Positions 25,396 to 33,601 of a stretch of 54,308 bases of DNA are shown piece by piece. The translations under genes were made by a program, and so were the position numbers. The stretch comes from Microvirga sp. KLBC 81 (GTDB lineage Bacteria; Pseudomonadota; Alphaproteobacteria; Rhizobiales; Beijerinckiaceae): positions 1 to 54,308 of the forward strand of contig NZ_QDAH01000039.1 in NCBI RefSeq assembly GCF_003075415.1, in the 5' to 3' direction. Position 1 is the stretch's first letter. Every line of letters begins with the position of its first letter. Under the pieces are notes generated by a model, which ran no database searches, was not told where the DNA came from, and saw only the letters and a list, made by a program, of their open reading frames with translations.

Positions 25396-25705
25396 AGAGT
25401 CAGCTCCGATCGAGGAATGGGACGACTATGGTGTGGTCCAAAGGCAACTCATCAGCGCCTTGGCCGACATTGATCTCCATCCCAATGCGAGGCCGGCAGG
25501 GATCGCACCGGCGGTGAAGCAGCGGCGCGATAAGGGAAGATTGTAAGAATATATCCCTCCGGTGGCTTAGCTTTGGCGCGAGCCCATAGTGCTGCGGGTC
25601 TGCCTCTTTGGCAGTTGTCTCACCGGTATATGGCGGCTCTCCGCAGGCTTTTATGACATCAACGCCGTTGTTCATCCATTGACGTTATTCGTGGTGTCCT
25701 GTGAG

Positions 25706-25975
25706 CTAAACGATCAACGCCACTGCAAGGTAACGATATGACGACTTTCCCCTGAAGAGATCATCGCAGCCGCCGTCTCCCACCTCGCGAACTTGGCCGA
25801 GTGCCTGCGTTCGCTCGATCTCAGCGATCAGGTGGTTGCTGATGTTGTTTGCCGCAGCAACGAAGGGCTCGGCGGGTATGGTCCTCTCTGGCTCGTCGAA
25901 TACAGTCAGGCCCTCTGGGCTGTCCCACTCGATCTTGTGCTCTCCGGCCAAGTCTTGCTCGTGCTCAATGTTCAT
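25706..25975 (-). CDS. Hypothetical protein, acidic
   Basis: An 89-residue frame starting MNIEHEQDLAGEHKIEWDSP with a long, amphipathic middle (FVAAANNISNHLIAEIERTQ). It follows another minus-strand frame (26006-26209) by 30 bp, as in a small operon. The overlapping plus-strand frame is longer but less protein-like. No family recognised. Confidence 0.35.
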   Translation of the reverse strand: MNIEHEQDLAGEHKIEWDSPEGLTVFDEPERTIPAEPFVAAANNISNHLIAEIERTQALGQVREVGDGGCDDLFRGKSSYRYLAVALIV

Positions 25976-26005
25976 GGGCGCTTAGAACACGGTACTGGCA
26001 TCTTA

Positions 26006-26209
26006 TCAGATCTCGACGACCTTCACCGCAACTCGATCCCGGCGTGGAGTCATCGGATACCGAAGCGGTTTGCGCCGGACCCGGATCAAGTGCCCGTCGC
26101 GGGCCGGAACAACGTAGCCGAATGGAGTGGGTACTTGACCATGGATCCAGAGGGTAGTCTTTGGAAAGCGGTTCGGATCGAGGTTGTTCACGAAGAACGG
26201 GTTCAACAC
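26006..26209 (-). CDS. Hypothetical protein
   Basis: A 67-residue frame from a GTG (MLNPFFVNNLDPNRFPKTTL) with many basic residues toward the C-terminus (RVRRKPLRYPMTPRRDRVAV). It lies 30 bp upstream of the frame at 25706-25975 on the same strand. A plus-strand frame overlaps it; which strand is coding is not certain. Confidence 0.35.
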   Translation of the reverse strand: MLNPFFVNNLDPNRFPKTTLWIHGQVPTPFGYVVPARDGHLIRVRRKPLRYPMTPRRDRVAVKVVEI

Positions 26210-26410
26210 GTCGTGCTAAAAATCCTCGTGAACCGAACCTGAGAATGGCTCAGATACGTGATGATGACGTCCGCCCTCGCGTGTTCGAAGACGCAGAGAT
26301 GGTCTAGGTGGAGATTATTCCACCTCTCTACGGTCGCACCTTCAATCTTGATGAAGTCAGGAAATCGGGAGGCCTCTCGGATCGTGCTGCTAAACAAGTG
26401 GGGCGAGAGT

Positions 26411-26425
26411 GTTGCCGCGGCAAAC
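26411..26425. promoter_or_regulatory. ParB-type palindrome 1 (imperfect)
   Basis: GTTGCCGCGGCAAAC lacks one T compared with the perfect 16-mer GTTTGCCGCGGCAAAC found twice to the right. It retains the palindromic core TTGCCGCGGCAA. Confidence 0.6.
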
Positions 26426-26776
26426 AGCACGCCCTGCATCGCGACTACGGCACCACCATTTTTGGCGAGCCCGAACCGTGGAAGTCGTGGTTTCCGTTCA
26501 CATGGATGACGGAGAGGCCGAATTGCCGCTCGATGCGCGCGGTACTTCTAAGCGGACAACTTGACTCTGGTGCGAATCGCTAGCCATGACGAGCACGTCG
26601 ATTGGAAGGACCTGTGATAGAGACAGACCACCATAGACCGGGAACATCGTTTTGGGTTGATTGGGCGGCCGTCGTTGTGCTCGTCGAGAAGAGGGTCGGC
26701 GTTGCAGGCGATGCGGTTTACCAGACGAGGGAGGTTTGCAACTCACCTCACGGATGAGAATGGCACTTGATTGAGG

Positions 26777-26792
26777 GTTTGCCGCGGCAAAC
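26777..26792. promoter_or_regulatory. parS-like palindrome 2 (perfect)
   Basis: GTTTGCCGCGGCAAAC, a perfect 16-bp palindrome of the form GTTNNNNGCNNNNAAC, which is the consensus of RepB/ParB-binding parS sites on repABC plasmids. Confidence 0.8.
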
Positions 26793-26956
26793 CTTTCAAG
26801 CCGTGTTCCATCCTTCGGGTGGTGATTCTTCAGTTCGGATACGGTTTTCGTCGCCCAACCCTACTGGTAGACCGCCGATTCGGGGATTCACGACCGTTTC
26901 GCAGCCCAAGGCTTGGAACGGCCACAAGCAAGCTCGCGCCGGTGTCGAAGCTGAAA

Positions 26957-26972
26957 GTTTGCCGCGGCAAAC
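26957..26972. promoter_or_regulatory. parS-like palindrome 3 (perfect)
   Basis: A second exact copy of GTTTGCCGCGGCAAAC, 180 bp right of the first exact copy. Confidence 0.8.
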
Positions 26973-27076
26973 TTTTTAACGGTGTATCAGGACATCGATT
27001 TGGTCGGGTAGGGGTTTTCAGGCTCAAATAGCCTCCCTGAACCTATACTCACGCGTCAGCAAGACGAGGCCCAAGA

Positions 27077-27092
27077 CTTTGCTGCGGCAAGC
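27077..27092. promoter_or_regulatory. parS-like palindrome 4 (degenerate)
   Basis: CTTTGCTGCGGCAAGC differs at three positions from the exact site but keeps the TTTGC and GCGGCAA arms; 120 bp from site 3. Confidence 0.5.
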
Positions 27093-27534
27093 GCCACGAG
27101 ATAGGCCCACCAGCTTTCGGTCCTAGCTTGGCTACAATAAACACCCACCTTGTCCACTTGCGGATGGATGCCCATCGATTGCAGAAAAGCAAAAACCGGC
27201 AGCCCCAGGAATATCAAAAGCCTCTTGTGCCGTACTCGTAACCGTTCTGACCGGACTATCATCGGTAGGCAGGAGCGCGGAGATAACCGCCGCTCAAAGG
27301 CCAGGCTCAGTAACTCTCATCATCAAAGTCAAAGGGAGGATCGCCGCGGGTGATGAGATTAAGTTTCGAACAGCGATGCATGGAAAGACGCGCGGGGTAG
27401 TCCTATTTGCGAGCCGGTCGGAAATCTGCTCGCCGGCCTCCGGATAGGGAATGAGATTCCGAACGCTAGATACTCAACCGGCGTATTGGCGGACGCTGGA
27501 TGTGCCTCAGTCTGTGCTCTTGTCTCGCTCGCCG

Positions 27535-27550
27535 GTTTGCCGCGGCAAAT
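27535..27550. promoter_or_regulatory. parS-like palindrome 5 (one mismatch)
   Basis: GTTTGCCGCGGCAAAT differs from the exact site only at the last base. It is the closest to repA, about 1.1 kb upstream. Confidence 0.7.
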
Positions 27551-27632
27551 TCAGGCAGAAGGGAAGATCGGTTTCCATGCTGCGTTCGTCGCGGGGCCCG
27601 ACGGCAGCTGAGAGACCGGAGCAGGAAACGCA

Positions 27633-27896
27633 TTGATTGGAGCATACCTCGAGCGTTTGAAAATAAATGAATCGATGGTGGTCTATCTCACCAGCGCTCC
27701 GCCAGAGGGAATGCAGTGGCCAACAATAGAAGACGGCGAACGCGTCGGTATCGAATTCGCAATTCTCGGAAAGGGCGTTGGTCTCGAACGCCGGTCGCAG
27801 GTCAGCCAAGCCCCGTCAATTCAGCCACGTCCCGAAGCGCCACCAAAATTCAGCCCAGACCAGGTCACGCCAGCCTCGGCGCGCGCGTCAGTCTAA
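27633..27896 (+). CDS. Hypothetical protein upstream of repABC
   Basis: An 87-residue frame starting MIGAYLERLKINESMVVYLT, then EGMQWPTIEDGERVGIEFAI, with a Pro/Ala-rich C-terminus. The first half reads like a folded protein, the second like linker. SD-like GGAG is upstream. It lies between the last parS-like site and the next small gene. No family recognised; an opposing minus-strand frame begins near its end. Confidence 0.4.
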   Translation: MIGAYLERLKINESMVVYLTSAPPEGMQWPTIEDGERVGIEFAILGKGVGLERRSQVSQAPSIQPRPEAPPKFSPDQVTPASARASV

Positions 27897-28207
27897 GGCG
27901 TGAACAGTCCAAAACCGCGCTGCAGCATAGCCCGATCGGTGCCGCGCTCGAAGTGGTCCGACCGAAAGACTTCCACCGAGCGGTCCAGATCTTGTTCGAC
28001 GGATACACGAGGGGTGACTCGCTGAAGACCATAAGGCCGCAACTCTTCTAAATCGCAGCGCCATACATCTGGAAAAAGCCGGCTTAGGCCGACGAGGCTG
28101 TCCTCGTTGAGTGGCATGGCTATCATTATCGCGATTTTGTACGCCGGGGACCCCGAGAACTGAAGAGGTGCGCGAGGAATGATTACCACCAATTGGTTCA
28201 GCTAACC

Positions 28208-28561
28208 ATGAGCGATGAACAAATGACTGCGTTCATGCAGAAGCTCCTCCGACCGCAGGTTGGCAGGACGAGTTCGATGTCAGAGGAGCAGGCGAAAAAG
28301 CTCATTACAAGTGTCATGTCGTCTGTGATCAATCGAAACCGAGAACGCATCCTCGCAAGGGCGCCGCTGTACAACGACGCCTGGTCGTGTATATCGCAGT
28401 CGTTGGAAAACCCGACAACACTCGACGAGCTCCGCCTCCTTTGCGATCTCAAATTAAGGGCAGAGAGAGCGCTGCTCTCCCGCCCTGATACCGTCCGGGC
28501 TGCCCTGGCACGGCTTATTCTACAGATCGCAAACTCCAACAGGCGTGACCCCAGGCGCTGA
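28208..28561 (+). CDS. Hypothetical helical protein upstream of repA
   Basis: A 117-residue mostly helical protein, MSDEQMTAFMQKLLRPQVGR, then EEQAKKLITSVMSSVINRNR and LRLLCDLKLRAERALLSRPD. The frame is open five codons farther upstream, but the ATG at 28208 gives a natural start. It is transcribed toward repA and ends about 165 bp before it. It resembles no protein I can name; its position suggests a plasmid accessory role. Confidence 0.55.
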   Translation: MSDEQMTAFMQKLLRPQVGRTSSMSEEQAKKLITSVMSSVINRNRERILARAPLYNDAWSCISQSLENPTTLDELRLLCDLKLRAERALLSRPDTVRAALARLILQIANSNRRDPRR

Positions 28562-28661
28562 AATTTGTGCCGGCAAACATAGTGTGCTCAACCGCTTCCG
28601 ACGTTAACCTTTTGTTAGCACAAAACGAATTGCTCCTGCTACTCGAATCGACGTAGCTTGC

Positions 28662-28704
28662 CATCTGCGGAAAAATGCGCAATCTGCCCTCAATTCCGCA
28701 GATG
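28662..28704. promoter_or_regulatory. Perfect inverted repeat at the start of repA (candidate operator)
   Basis: Arms CATCTGCGGAA (28662-28672) and TTCCGCAGATG (28694-28704) are perfect inverted copies separated by 21 bases. RepA proteins of repABC plasmids repress their own operon, so this is a plausible operator. If so, translation would start downstream at the GTG at 28726 rather than at the ATG at 28675 that lies between the arms. Confidence 0.55.
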
Positions 28705-28725
28705 CGAGCAAAGGGGAAAAACAGC

Positions 28726-29940
28726 GTGCCAAGCACAAAGAGCACCGAAAGTCCAAAGCCGACAGAGCTTCGCACCGTCGTCCAGGCTCATGCTGCTGAT
28801 CTGTCACGGCAACTGCAGCTCCATATTCGGAATTCGTTTCCTCCATCGTCCGACAAGACGATCCGCAACTTTTCCCCGTCCGAGGTCGCAAAGCTGCTGG
28901 GCATTCACGAGGGATATCTGCGCCAAGTCGCTTCAGAGGGGAGGGGACCTGTCCCTGTAACTGTGAACGGTCGCCGTTCGTATTCGGTGCAGGACATCCA
29001 CGAGCTTCGCAAGGTTCTCGATCAAGGGTCACGCGGCACGCGTCGATATCTGCCTTACCGCACTGGCAGCGAACACCTGCAAGTCATCTCAGTAATGAAC
29101 TTCAAGGGTGGCAGTGGGAAAACAACTACAACGGCGCACCTAGCCCAATATCTTGCTCTCCGCGGCTACCGCGTGCTCGCGATTGACCTTGATCCGCAGG
29201 CAAGTTTGACGGCGCTGTTCGGTGTTCAGCCTGAACTGGACGTCGGATCCAACGAAACGCTTTACGGTGCGCTCCGATACGACGATGAGCGCCGGCCGAT
29301 CTCGGAAATCGTGCAGGCGTCGTACATTCCTGATCTCCATTTTATCCCGGGCAACCTGGAGCTCATGGAGTTCGAGCATGACACACCTCGCGCTCTTATG
29401 ACCCGCAAAGCGGGCGATACTCTTTTCTTCGCGCGCATCGGCCAAGCGCTGGCAGAGGTGCAGGATCTCTATGATGTCGTTGTAATCGACTGCCCGCCGC
29501 AGCTCGGCTACCTAACGCTCTCCGCACTCAGCGCTGCAACGGGTGTAATCATCACCGTGCATCCGCAAATGCTCGACGTCATGTCGATGAACCAGTTCCT
29601 GATCATGACCGGCGACCTCCTCGAGGAAATCGGAAAAGCTGGCGGCTCAGGCAGCTTCGACTTCATGAACTATCTCATCACCCGGTTCGAGCCTGGTGAT
29701 GGGCCGCAGAACCAGATGGTTGCATTCCTGCGCTCTATCTTCGGATCGGCCGTACTCAACCATCCGATGCTCAAGAGCACGGCGGTGTCTGATGCGGGCA
29801 TCACGAACCAAACTCTGTTTGAAGTGGACCGTCAGCAGTTCACTCGCACGACATACGATCGCGCCATTGAATCCGTCACGAGCGTGAATGCTGAGATCGA
29901 AGCGCTCATCAATAAGGCCTGGGGGAGGGCTGCGGCATGA
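28726..29940 (+). CDS. repA: RepA, ParA-type partition ATPase
   Basis: RepA is the Walker-type ATPase of the repABC system; with RepB it segregates the plasmid and represses the operon. An N-terminal HTH region (FSPSEVAKLLGIHEGYLRQV) precedes the ATPase domain with deviant Walker A NFKGGSGKTTTTAHLAQYL, A' IDLDPQASLTALFG and Walker B VVVIDCPPQLGYLTL. The chosen GTG at 28726 has AAGGGG upstream; an in-frame ATG at 28675 would add 17 residues but sits inside an inverted repeat. About 404 residues, normal for RepA. The stop overlaps the repB start (ATGA). Confidence 0.92.
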   Translation: MPSTKSTESPKPTELRTVVQAHAADLSRQLQLHIRNSFPPSSDKTIRNFSPSEVAKLLGIHEGYLRQVASEGRGPVPVTVNGRRSYSVQDIHELRKVLDQGSRGTRRYLPYRTGSEHLQVISVMNFKGGSGKTTTTAHLAQYLALRGYRVLAIDLDPQASLTALFGVQPELDVGSNETLYGALRYDDERRPISEIVQASYIPDLHFIPGNLELMEFEHDTPRALMTRKAGDTLFFARIGQALAEVQDLYDVVVIDCPPQLGYLTLSALSAATGVIITVHPQMLDVMSMNQFLIMTGDLLEEIGKAGGSGSFDFMNYLITRFEPGDGPQNQMVAFLRSIFGSAVLNHPMLKSTAVSDAGITNQTLFEVDRQQFTRTTYDRAIESVTSVNAEIEALINKAWGRAAA

Positions 29941-30977
29941 GAAAAGGAATTCTGATTGCACGTACCGCATCCGAAGACACTCCGGTCGAGCCGGCTGGTG
30001 ATACCGAAGCACGCGCTCCGAGAAACCGTCTGCGACCGCTGTTGAATGCGCCAGGCCTTGTCACTGATCCCGCAGCGCGTCCTGTAGGTGCCCTAGGCCA
30101 ATCGCTCAATGAGTTTCAGGCCAAGGCACAGCGTGCGGAGGAGATTGAGCAAAAGCTCGCGCAGGGGCAATCTGTCGTTGATCTCGACCCCATGTTGGTC
30201 GACCCCTCGTTTGTTACTGATCGCCTTCCGAATACAGACGACGCTCATCAGCGTCTCGTTGAGGCGATCCGCGAAAACGGTCAGCTCATCCCCATTCTCG
30301 TGCGGCCTCATCCGGAGAAGGATGGCCACTATCAGGTCGCATTTGGACACCGGCGCCTACGGGCTGTTAAGGAGCTGGGGCGCCAGGTTCGTGCGATCGT
30401 CCGTAATCTGAGTGACGAAGAGCTCGTCATTGCTCAGGGCCAGGAAAACAACGAGCGAGAGGACTTGTCGTTCATTGAGCGAGCGCTCTTTGCACACCAT
30501 CTCGAACGCAAGGGTTTCAGCCGCGCAACAATCACAGCGGCTTTGTCCGTTCACAAGACGGACCTCTCGACGATGCTGTCTATTGTCGCGCGAATTCCGT
30601 CTGCTCTCATCGATGCAATTGGGCCCGCTTCCAAGACCGGGCGGCGCTCGTGGATGGCGCTCGCAGATGCGCTGAAAGGAAAGTCTGAGATCAAGAAAGC
30701 GGAGGCAGCCGCCTCATCTGACAACTTCAATGCGCTCGATAGCGATGCCCGCTTCGCCGCTATCGCGAAGGCTCTCACAACACCTAAGGCGATAGGTGCC
30801 CCTATCACCATCAAGGACCCGAAAGGCCGTCAATTCGCACGCGCTGAGCGGACGAGTTCAGCCACCGTCTTGAAGATCGATGAGAAGGCTGCACCTGCGT
30901 TCGGCCAATACCTGCTCGACAAGTTGCCAGAGCTGCTCGCAGCCTTCGAATCGGAGCGCCAGAGGACTGACGGTTAA
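29937..30977 (+). CDS. repB: RepB, ParB-type centromere-binding protein
   Basis: A 346-residue ParB-family protein. The ParB/Srx nuclease-like domain shows LVEAIRENGQLIPILVRPHP, YQVAFGHRRLRAVKELG and ENNEREDLSFIERALFAHHL, followed by an HTH (RKGFSRATITAALSVHKTDL). It binds parS palindromes; five such motifs lie 2.4 to 3.5 kb upstream. Its start overlaps the repA stop by four bases, so the two are co-translated. It appears intact. Confidence 0.92.
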   Translation: MRKGILIARTASEDTPVEPAGDTEARAPRNRLRPLLNAPGLVTDPAARPVGALGQSLNEFQAKAQRAEEIEQKLAQGQSVVDLDPMLVDPSFVTDRLPNTDDAHQRLVEAIRENGQLIPILVRPHPEKDGHYQVAFGHRRLRAVKELGRQVRAIVRNLSDEELVIAQGQENNEREDLSFIERALFAHHLERKGFSRATITAALSVHKTDLSTMLSIVARIPSALIDAIGPASKTGRRSWMALADALKGKSEIKKAEAAASSDNFNALDSDARFAAIAKALTTPKAIGAPITIKDPKGRQFARAERTSSATVLKIDEKAAPAFGQYLLDKLPELLAAFESERQRTDG

Positions 30978-31097
30978 CAGGAAGTGAAGTTTTCCAGAGA
31001 AAAATGGTCCGATTCTGATTCAATCTTGCATTTTGACTCCACTGCAACTTCGAATCGTGCGTTCCTCGTTATGCACGAGAGAAGATGGTTGGCTGTG

Positions 31098-31310
31098 ATG
31101 TCGGACACAAGAGCGATTGAACGGACAAAGCGCTTCCGCAAGCTGCGGCGAGAGAGGGGAGATCGGGAGATGAACGTCTGGGTCTCCACCGCTGTTGCTG
31201 CTGCTCTTGATGAGGCTGTTTTAGCGGGTCAGTTCAAGACGCGGCAGGACGCCATCCACGCAGCTCTCGCAGCTGCTTTTGTCCGTAAGGAGGTAAACCT
31301 CACCAGTTAG
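31098..31310 (+). CDS. Small ribbon-helix-helix-like protein in the repB-repC gap
   Basis: A 70-residue basic protein: MSDTRAIERTKRFRKLRRER, then MNVWVSTAVAAALDEAVLAG and QDAIHAALAAAFVRKE. The segment MNVWVSTAVAAALDEAV / TRQDAIHAALAAAF has the strand-helix-helix spacing of RHH proteins. The frame is open upstream to 30984, but the ATG at 31098 begins the protein-like part. A gene at this place is not part of the canonical repABC operon. It may regulate repC or the antisense RNA; this is inference. Confidence 0.6.
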   Translation: MSDTRAIERTKRFRKLRRERGDREMNVWVSTAVAAALDEAVLAGQFKTRQDAIHAALAAAFVRKEVNLTS

Positions 31311-31319
31311 TCAATCAGG

Positions 31320-31395
31320 CAAAGCAAAAGGCCTCGAAGCTGGAAACTTCGAGGCCTTTGGAGTTACCGAGGGCCGGCAACAAGTGTCCTGAACA
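31320..31395 (-). ncRNA. Antisense RNA-like module 1 in the repB-repC gap
   Basis: On the minus strand a sigma70-like promoter, TTGACT (31424-31429) and CATAAA (31401-31406) 17 bp apart, is followed about 45 bases later by a perfect 13-bp stem (AAAGGCCTCGAAG / CTTCGAGGCCTTT, 31327-31359) and TTTGCTTT, a rho-independent terminator pattern. This is the layout of the counter-transcribed (incA/ctRNA) RNA that limits RepC synthesis on repABC plasmids. Predicted length is about 70-75 nt. Confidence 0.55.
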
Positions 31396-31482
31396 AGCAC
31401 TTTATGCCATCCCGACAGTCCGTAGTCAATGAACATCGGCTTCCGGTGAACGCTCTTGCTTTGCCCTCAAAAGGAGGGTGCG

Positions 31483-31872
31483 GTGCTCGCAGCATCGTTC
31501 AAGAGCTGGGCTCTCCCAGCGCACAGCATAAGAGATAGCAGCAGTAACGCTGGCGGTTCTCCTAACAGATACACGGTCATCAGCCAGCGCCCCGCCAGGC
31601 TGAGCGTACCCGTGCATCCTTCTGCGAGCAAGATATCGAACCGGCCTCTCAGCAAATCTGAGAGCGGATGTATCTCCGGCCGAGACTGGTCCGGATTTTT
31701 GATTTCTCCGCTCGGAATTCCTGAGGAGTTTCAAAGGCTTTATTGTTCTTACCTCCCCGATAACTTTGTGGAGGCATGGACGAAGTCCTATCGGCCGATT
31801 CTCGTGCGCAGCAATGAGACAGCCGATCAGGTCACACGGGAAATCAACCAGAGGAGAAGCGCCACGGCGTGA
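31483..31872 (+). CDS. Hypothetical protein between the two antisense RNA modules
   Basis: A 129-residue frame from a GTG at 31483 with a strong SD (AGGAGGG, 6 bases upstream). The N-terminal half is Ser/Pro/Arg-rich. The C-terminal half, FQRLYCSYLPDNFVEAWTKS then RPILVRSNETADQVTREINQ, reads like folded protein. A longer frame exists on the opposite strand, but without such a ribosome site. No family recognised. Confidence 0.4.
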   Translation: MLAASFKSWALPAHSIRDSSSNAGGSPNRYTVISQRPARLSVPVHPSASKISNRPLSKSESGCISGRDWSGFLISPLGIPEEFQRLYCSYLPDNFVEAWTKSYRPILVRSNETADQVTREINQRRSATA

Positions 31873-31884
31873 CGACGTAGGAAA

Positions 31885-31975
31885 AGCAAAGGCCTCCGAA
31901 GCGGCAACTCCGAAGGCCTTAGAAATCAGTGGGACAATGAAGCCCGACACAGCTTCAGAGTCCCATACAGCGAAT
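31885..31975 (-). ncRNA. Antisense RNA-like module 2 just upstream of repC
   Basis: The minus strand has a TTGACA hexamer (31980-31985) and, about 55 bases on, a 13-bp stem (AAGGCCTTCGGAG / CTTCGGAGGCCTT, 31892-31920) followed by TTTGCTTTTCC. Two positions pair only as G-U wobbles on the minus-strand RNA and would be mismatches on the plus strand, which favours minus-strand transcription. The -10 box is weak. Its location 110-200 bp before repC is where the repABC ctRNA normally lies. Confidence 0.55.
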
Positions 31976-32088
31976 CCGGTGTCAACGGAGAAACGGCAAT
32001 TTCTCCGAACATCTGAGCTTTGCCTATCACCTCAAGAGCCTCACAGCTTTTGGGATCGGACACGCTTGGCCTGAAAAAGGTCAACGCC

Positions 32089-33306
32089 ATGACGGTGCAT
32101 CAATCGACAACACCCTTCGGCCGGCGGCCCTTGTCGCTGGCCATGGTGGCCGCGCGAGCGGTTTCAGAGGCCGGGCCCAAGGACGCCCTGGCTGAGAAGT
32201 GGAAGGTCTTCGACAACCTCCGGGAAGCCAAAACGGCCCTCGGCATCTCCGATCGGGCGCTGAGCGTGCTCAATGCGCTCCTGACATTCCACCAGGACAC
32301 TACGCTGCAGCTTGGCTCGGATCTGATCGTCTTTCCATCCAACAAGGCCCTGACGTTCCGGGCCAATGGCATGTCGCCCTCTACGCTGCGGCGCCACCTG
32401 GCAGCTCTCGTTCAAGCTGGCCTGGTGATCCGTCGCGACAGCCCGAATGGAAAGCGGTATGCCCGAAAAGGGGAGGGGGGTTCGATCGAGCAGGCGTTTG
32501 GCTTCGATCTCTCGCCGCTCGTGGCCCGTGCTGCGGAATTCGAGAGTCTGGCTGAACAAGCACGAGCCGAGAGGAAGGCGCGATACCTGCTGCGGGAAGA
32601 GATCACGGTGCTCCGGCGGGACATCTCCAAAACGATTGCTGTTGCGCTCGAGGAGGACCTCGCCGGCCCGTGGAACGACCTTCTTGCGCGATTTGACGCT
32701 CTCAACGGGACACCGCCCCGCAGCGCAGAGATCGCTACTCTGGAAGCCATCGCTGCCAATTTGCGGGCTCTTTGGGCTGATGTGGACAACATCCTGAAAA
32801 CTCAGCTCAAAATTAAAAGTATGAGCGCCAATGAGTCCCAAAATGGGCGTCACTATCATAGTTCAAAACCAAACCCCTTTTTAGATTCTGAACAAAGCCT
32901 TCAAAAAAGGCTGGAAGAAACGGCGGCGCCAGAACCTGAAGCCAAGAAGCCTCCCATCAGGGCTTTTTCTCTGAGCCTAGTCCTGCAGGCGTGTCCGGAC
33001 ATCGCGATGTACACGAAGGGAGGGCAGGGGATCTCGACCTGGCGTGAGCTCATCACCGCAGCCGGTTTGGCAAGAGGTGCCTTGGGGATCAGTCCCTCCG
33101 CCTGGGAGGATGCCTGTGCCGTCATGGGCGATGAAGACGCCGCGATCGTGATTGCCGCGATCCTGCAGCGGTCCGAGATGATCGTGAGCGCCGGCGGTTA
33201 CCTGCGAAATCTGACCGAGCGGGCGCGAGAGGGGAAGTTCTCGGTCGGTCCTATGGTCATGGCTCTCCTTCGGGTCGCTGCGGGTGGTGGGAGAAAATCA
33301 GCATGA
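32089..33306 (+). CDS. repC: RepC, plasmid replication initiator
   Basis: RepC is the initiator of repABC replicons and acts on an origin within its own gene. The protein (405 residues from the ATG at 32089, AAAAAGG 8 bases upstream) has the N-terminal winged-helix region DRALSVLNALLTFHQDTTLQ, FPSNKALTFRANGMSPSTLR, then LAALVQAGLVIRRDSPNG. A variable linker at residues about 240-285 and a conserved C-terminal domain follow (DAAIVIAAILQRSEMIVSAG, YLRNLTERAREGKFS). Length is typical. Frames extending upstream to 32020 are not needed. Confidence 0.93.
   Translation: MTVHQSTTPFGRRPLSLAMVAARAVSEAGPKDALAEKWKVFDNLREAKTALGISDRALSVLNALLTFHQDTTLQLGSDLIVFPSNKALTFRANGMSPSTLRRHLAALVQAGLVIRRDSPNGKRYARKGEGGSIEQAFGFDLSPLVARAAEFESLAEQARAERKARYLLREEITVLRRDISKTIAVALEEDLAGPWNDLLARFDALNGTPPRSAEIATLEAIAANLRALWADVDNILKTQLKIKSMSANESQNGRHYHSSKPNPFLDSEQSLQKRLEETAAPEPEAKKPPIRAFSLSLVLQACPDIAMYTKGGQGISTWRELITAAGLARGALGISPSAWEDACAVMGDEDAAIVIAAILQRSEMIVSAGGYLRNLTERAREGKFSVGPMVMALLRVAAGGGRKSA
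32805..32915. other. AT-rich tract inside repC, candidate replication origin
   Basis: This stretch of repC is clearly richer in A and T than the rest of the gene and encodes the variable linker between the two RepC domains. In repABC plasmids oriV has been mapped to an AT-rich region in the middle of repC. Assignment is by analogy and base composition. Confidence 0.5.
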
Positions 33307-33413
33307 CGCGAATGCAGCGCCTTGGAAGAGAGTGGCTGACATACGCCCGCGTCGTTCAGCAAGAGGGCACTTGCACAGCCCAACTCATTACGAACACTTA
33401 TGCCGGAAGGTGA
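33303..33413 (+). CDS. Short frame coupled to the repC stop
   Basis: A 36-codon frame, MTRMQRLGREWLTYARVVQQ onward, whose ATG overlaps the repC TGA (ATGA), a common sign of translational coupling. Too short to classify. A second short frame overlaps its end. Confidence 0.3.
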   Translation: MTRMQRLGREWLTYARVVQQEGTCTAQLITNTYAGR

Positions 33414-33531
33414 TACTTCGTCGATGGACGAGAGCGAAAGGGAAAGCTCGCTGGAATCGGGCATGGCGCTTCAGGCAGGCTCGTCCAGTCGCGCGAACAA
33501 GCTCAAAGGACACGATGCATCACGGGTGTGA
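33400..33531 (+). CDS. Short Ser/Glu-rich frame after repC
   Basis: A 43-codon frame: MPEGDTSSMDESERESSLES, then GMALQAGSSSRANKLKGHD. The composition is protein-like, but there is no recognisable domain and no strong ribosome site. Confidence 0.25.
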   Translation: MPEGDTSSMDESERESSLESGMALQAGSSSRANKLKGHDASRV

Positions 33532-33601
33532 ATCAGTTGGCCCGTGACTGATTCCAGCTTTTCATTAGACCTCGAGCCTGAGGATCACGACACTTGAGCT
33601 C

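Noticed and set aside
26411..27550. The repeated TTTGCCGCGGCAAA motifs as a CRISPR array
   Set aside because: The copies are palindromic, only 14-16 bp, and separated by 120 to 440 bp of unequal spacing; this fits ParB sites, not CRISPR repeats.
27893..28192. Minus-strand 99-codon frame upstream of repA
   Set aside because: It reads partly protein-like (LSRLFPDVWRCDLEELRPYG) but has no ribosome site and opposes plus-strand genes; left out because the strand cannot be decided.
31426..31950. Minus-strand 174-codon frame in the repB-repC gap
   Set aside because: It runs through the module 2 terminator hairpin; the plus-strand frame has a strong ribosome site and a more protein-like C-terminus.
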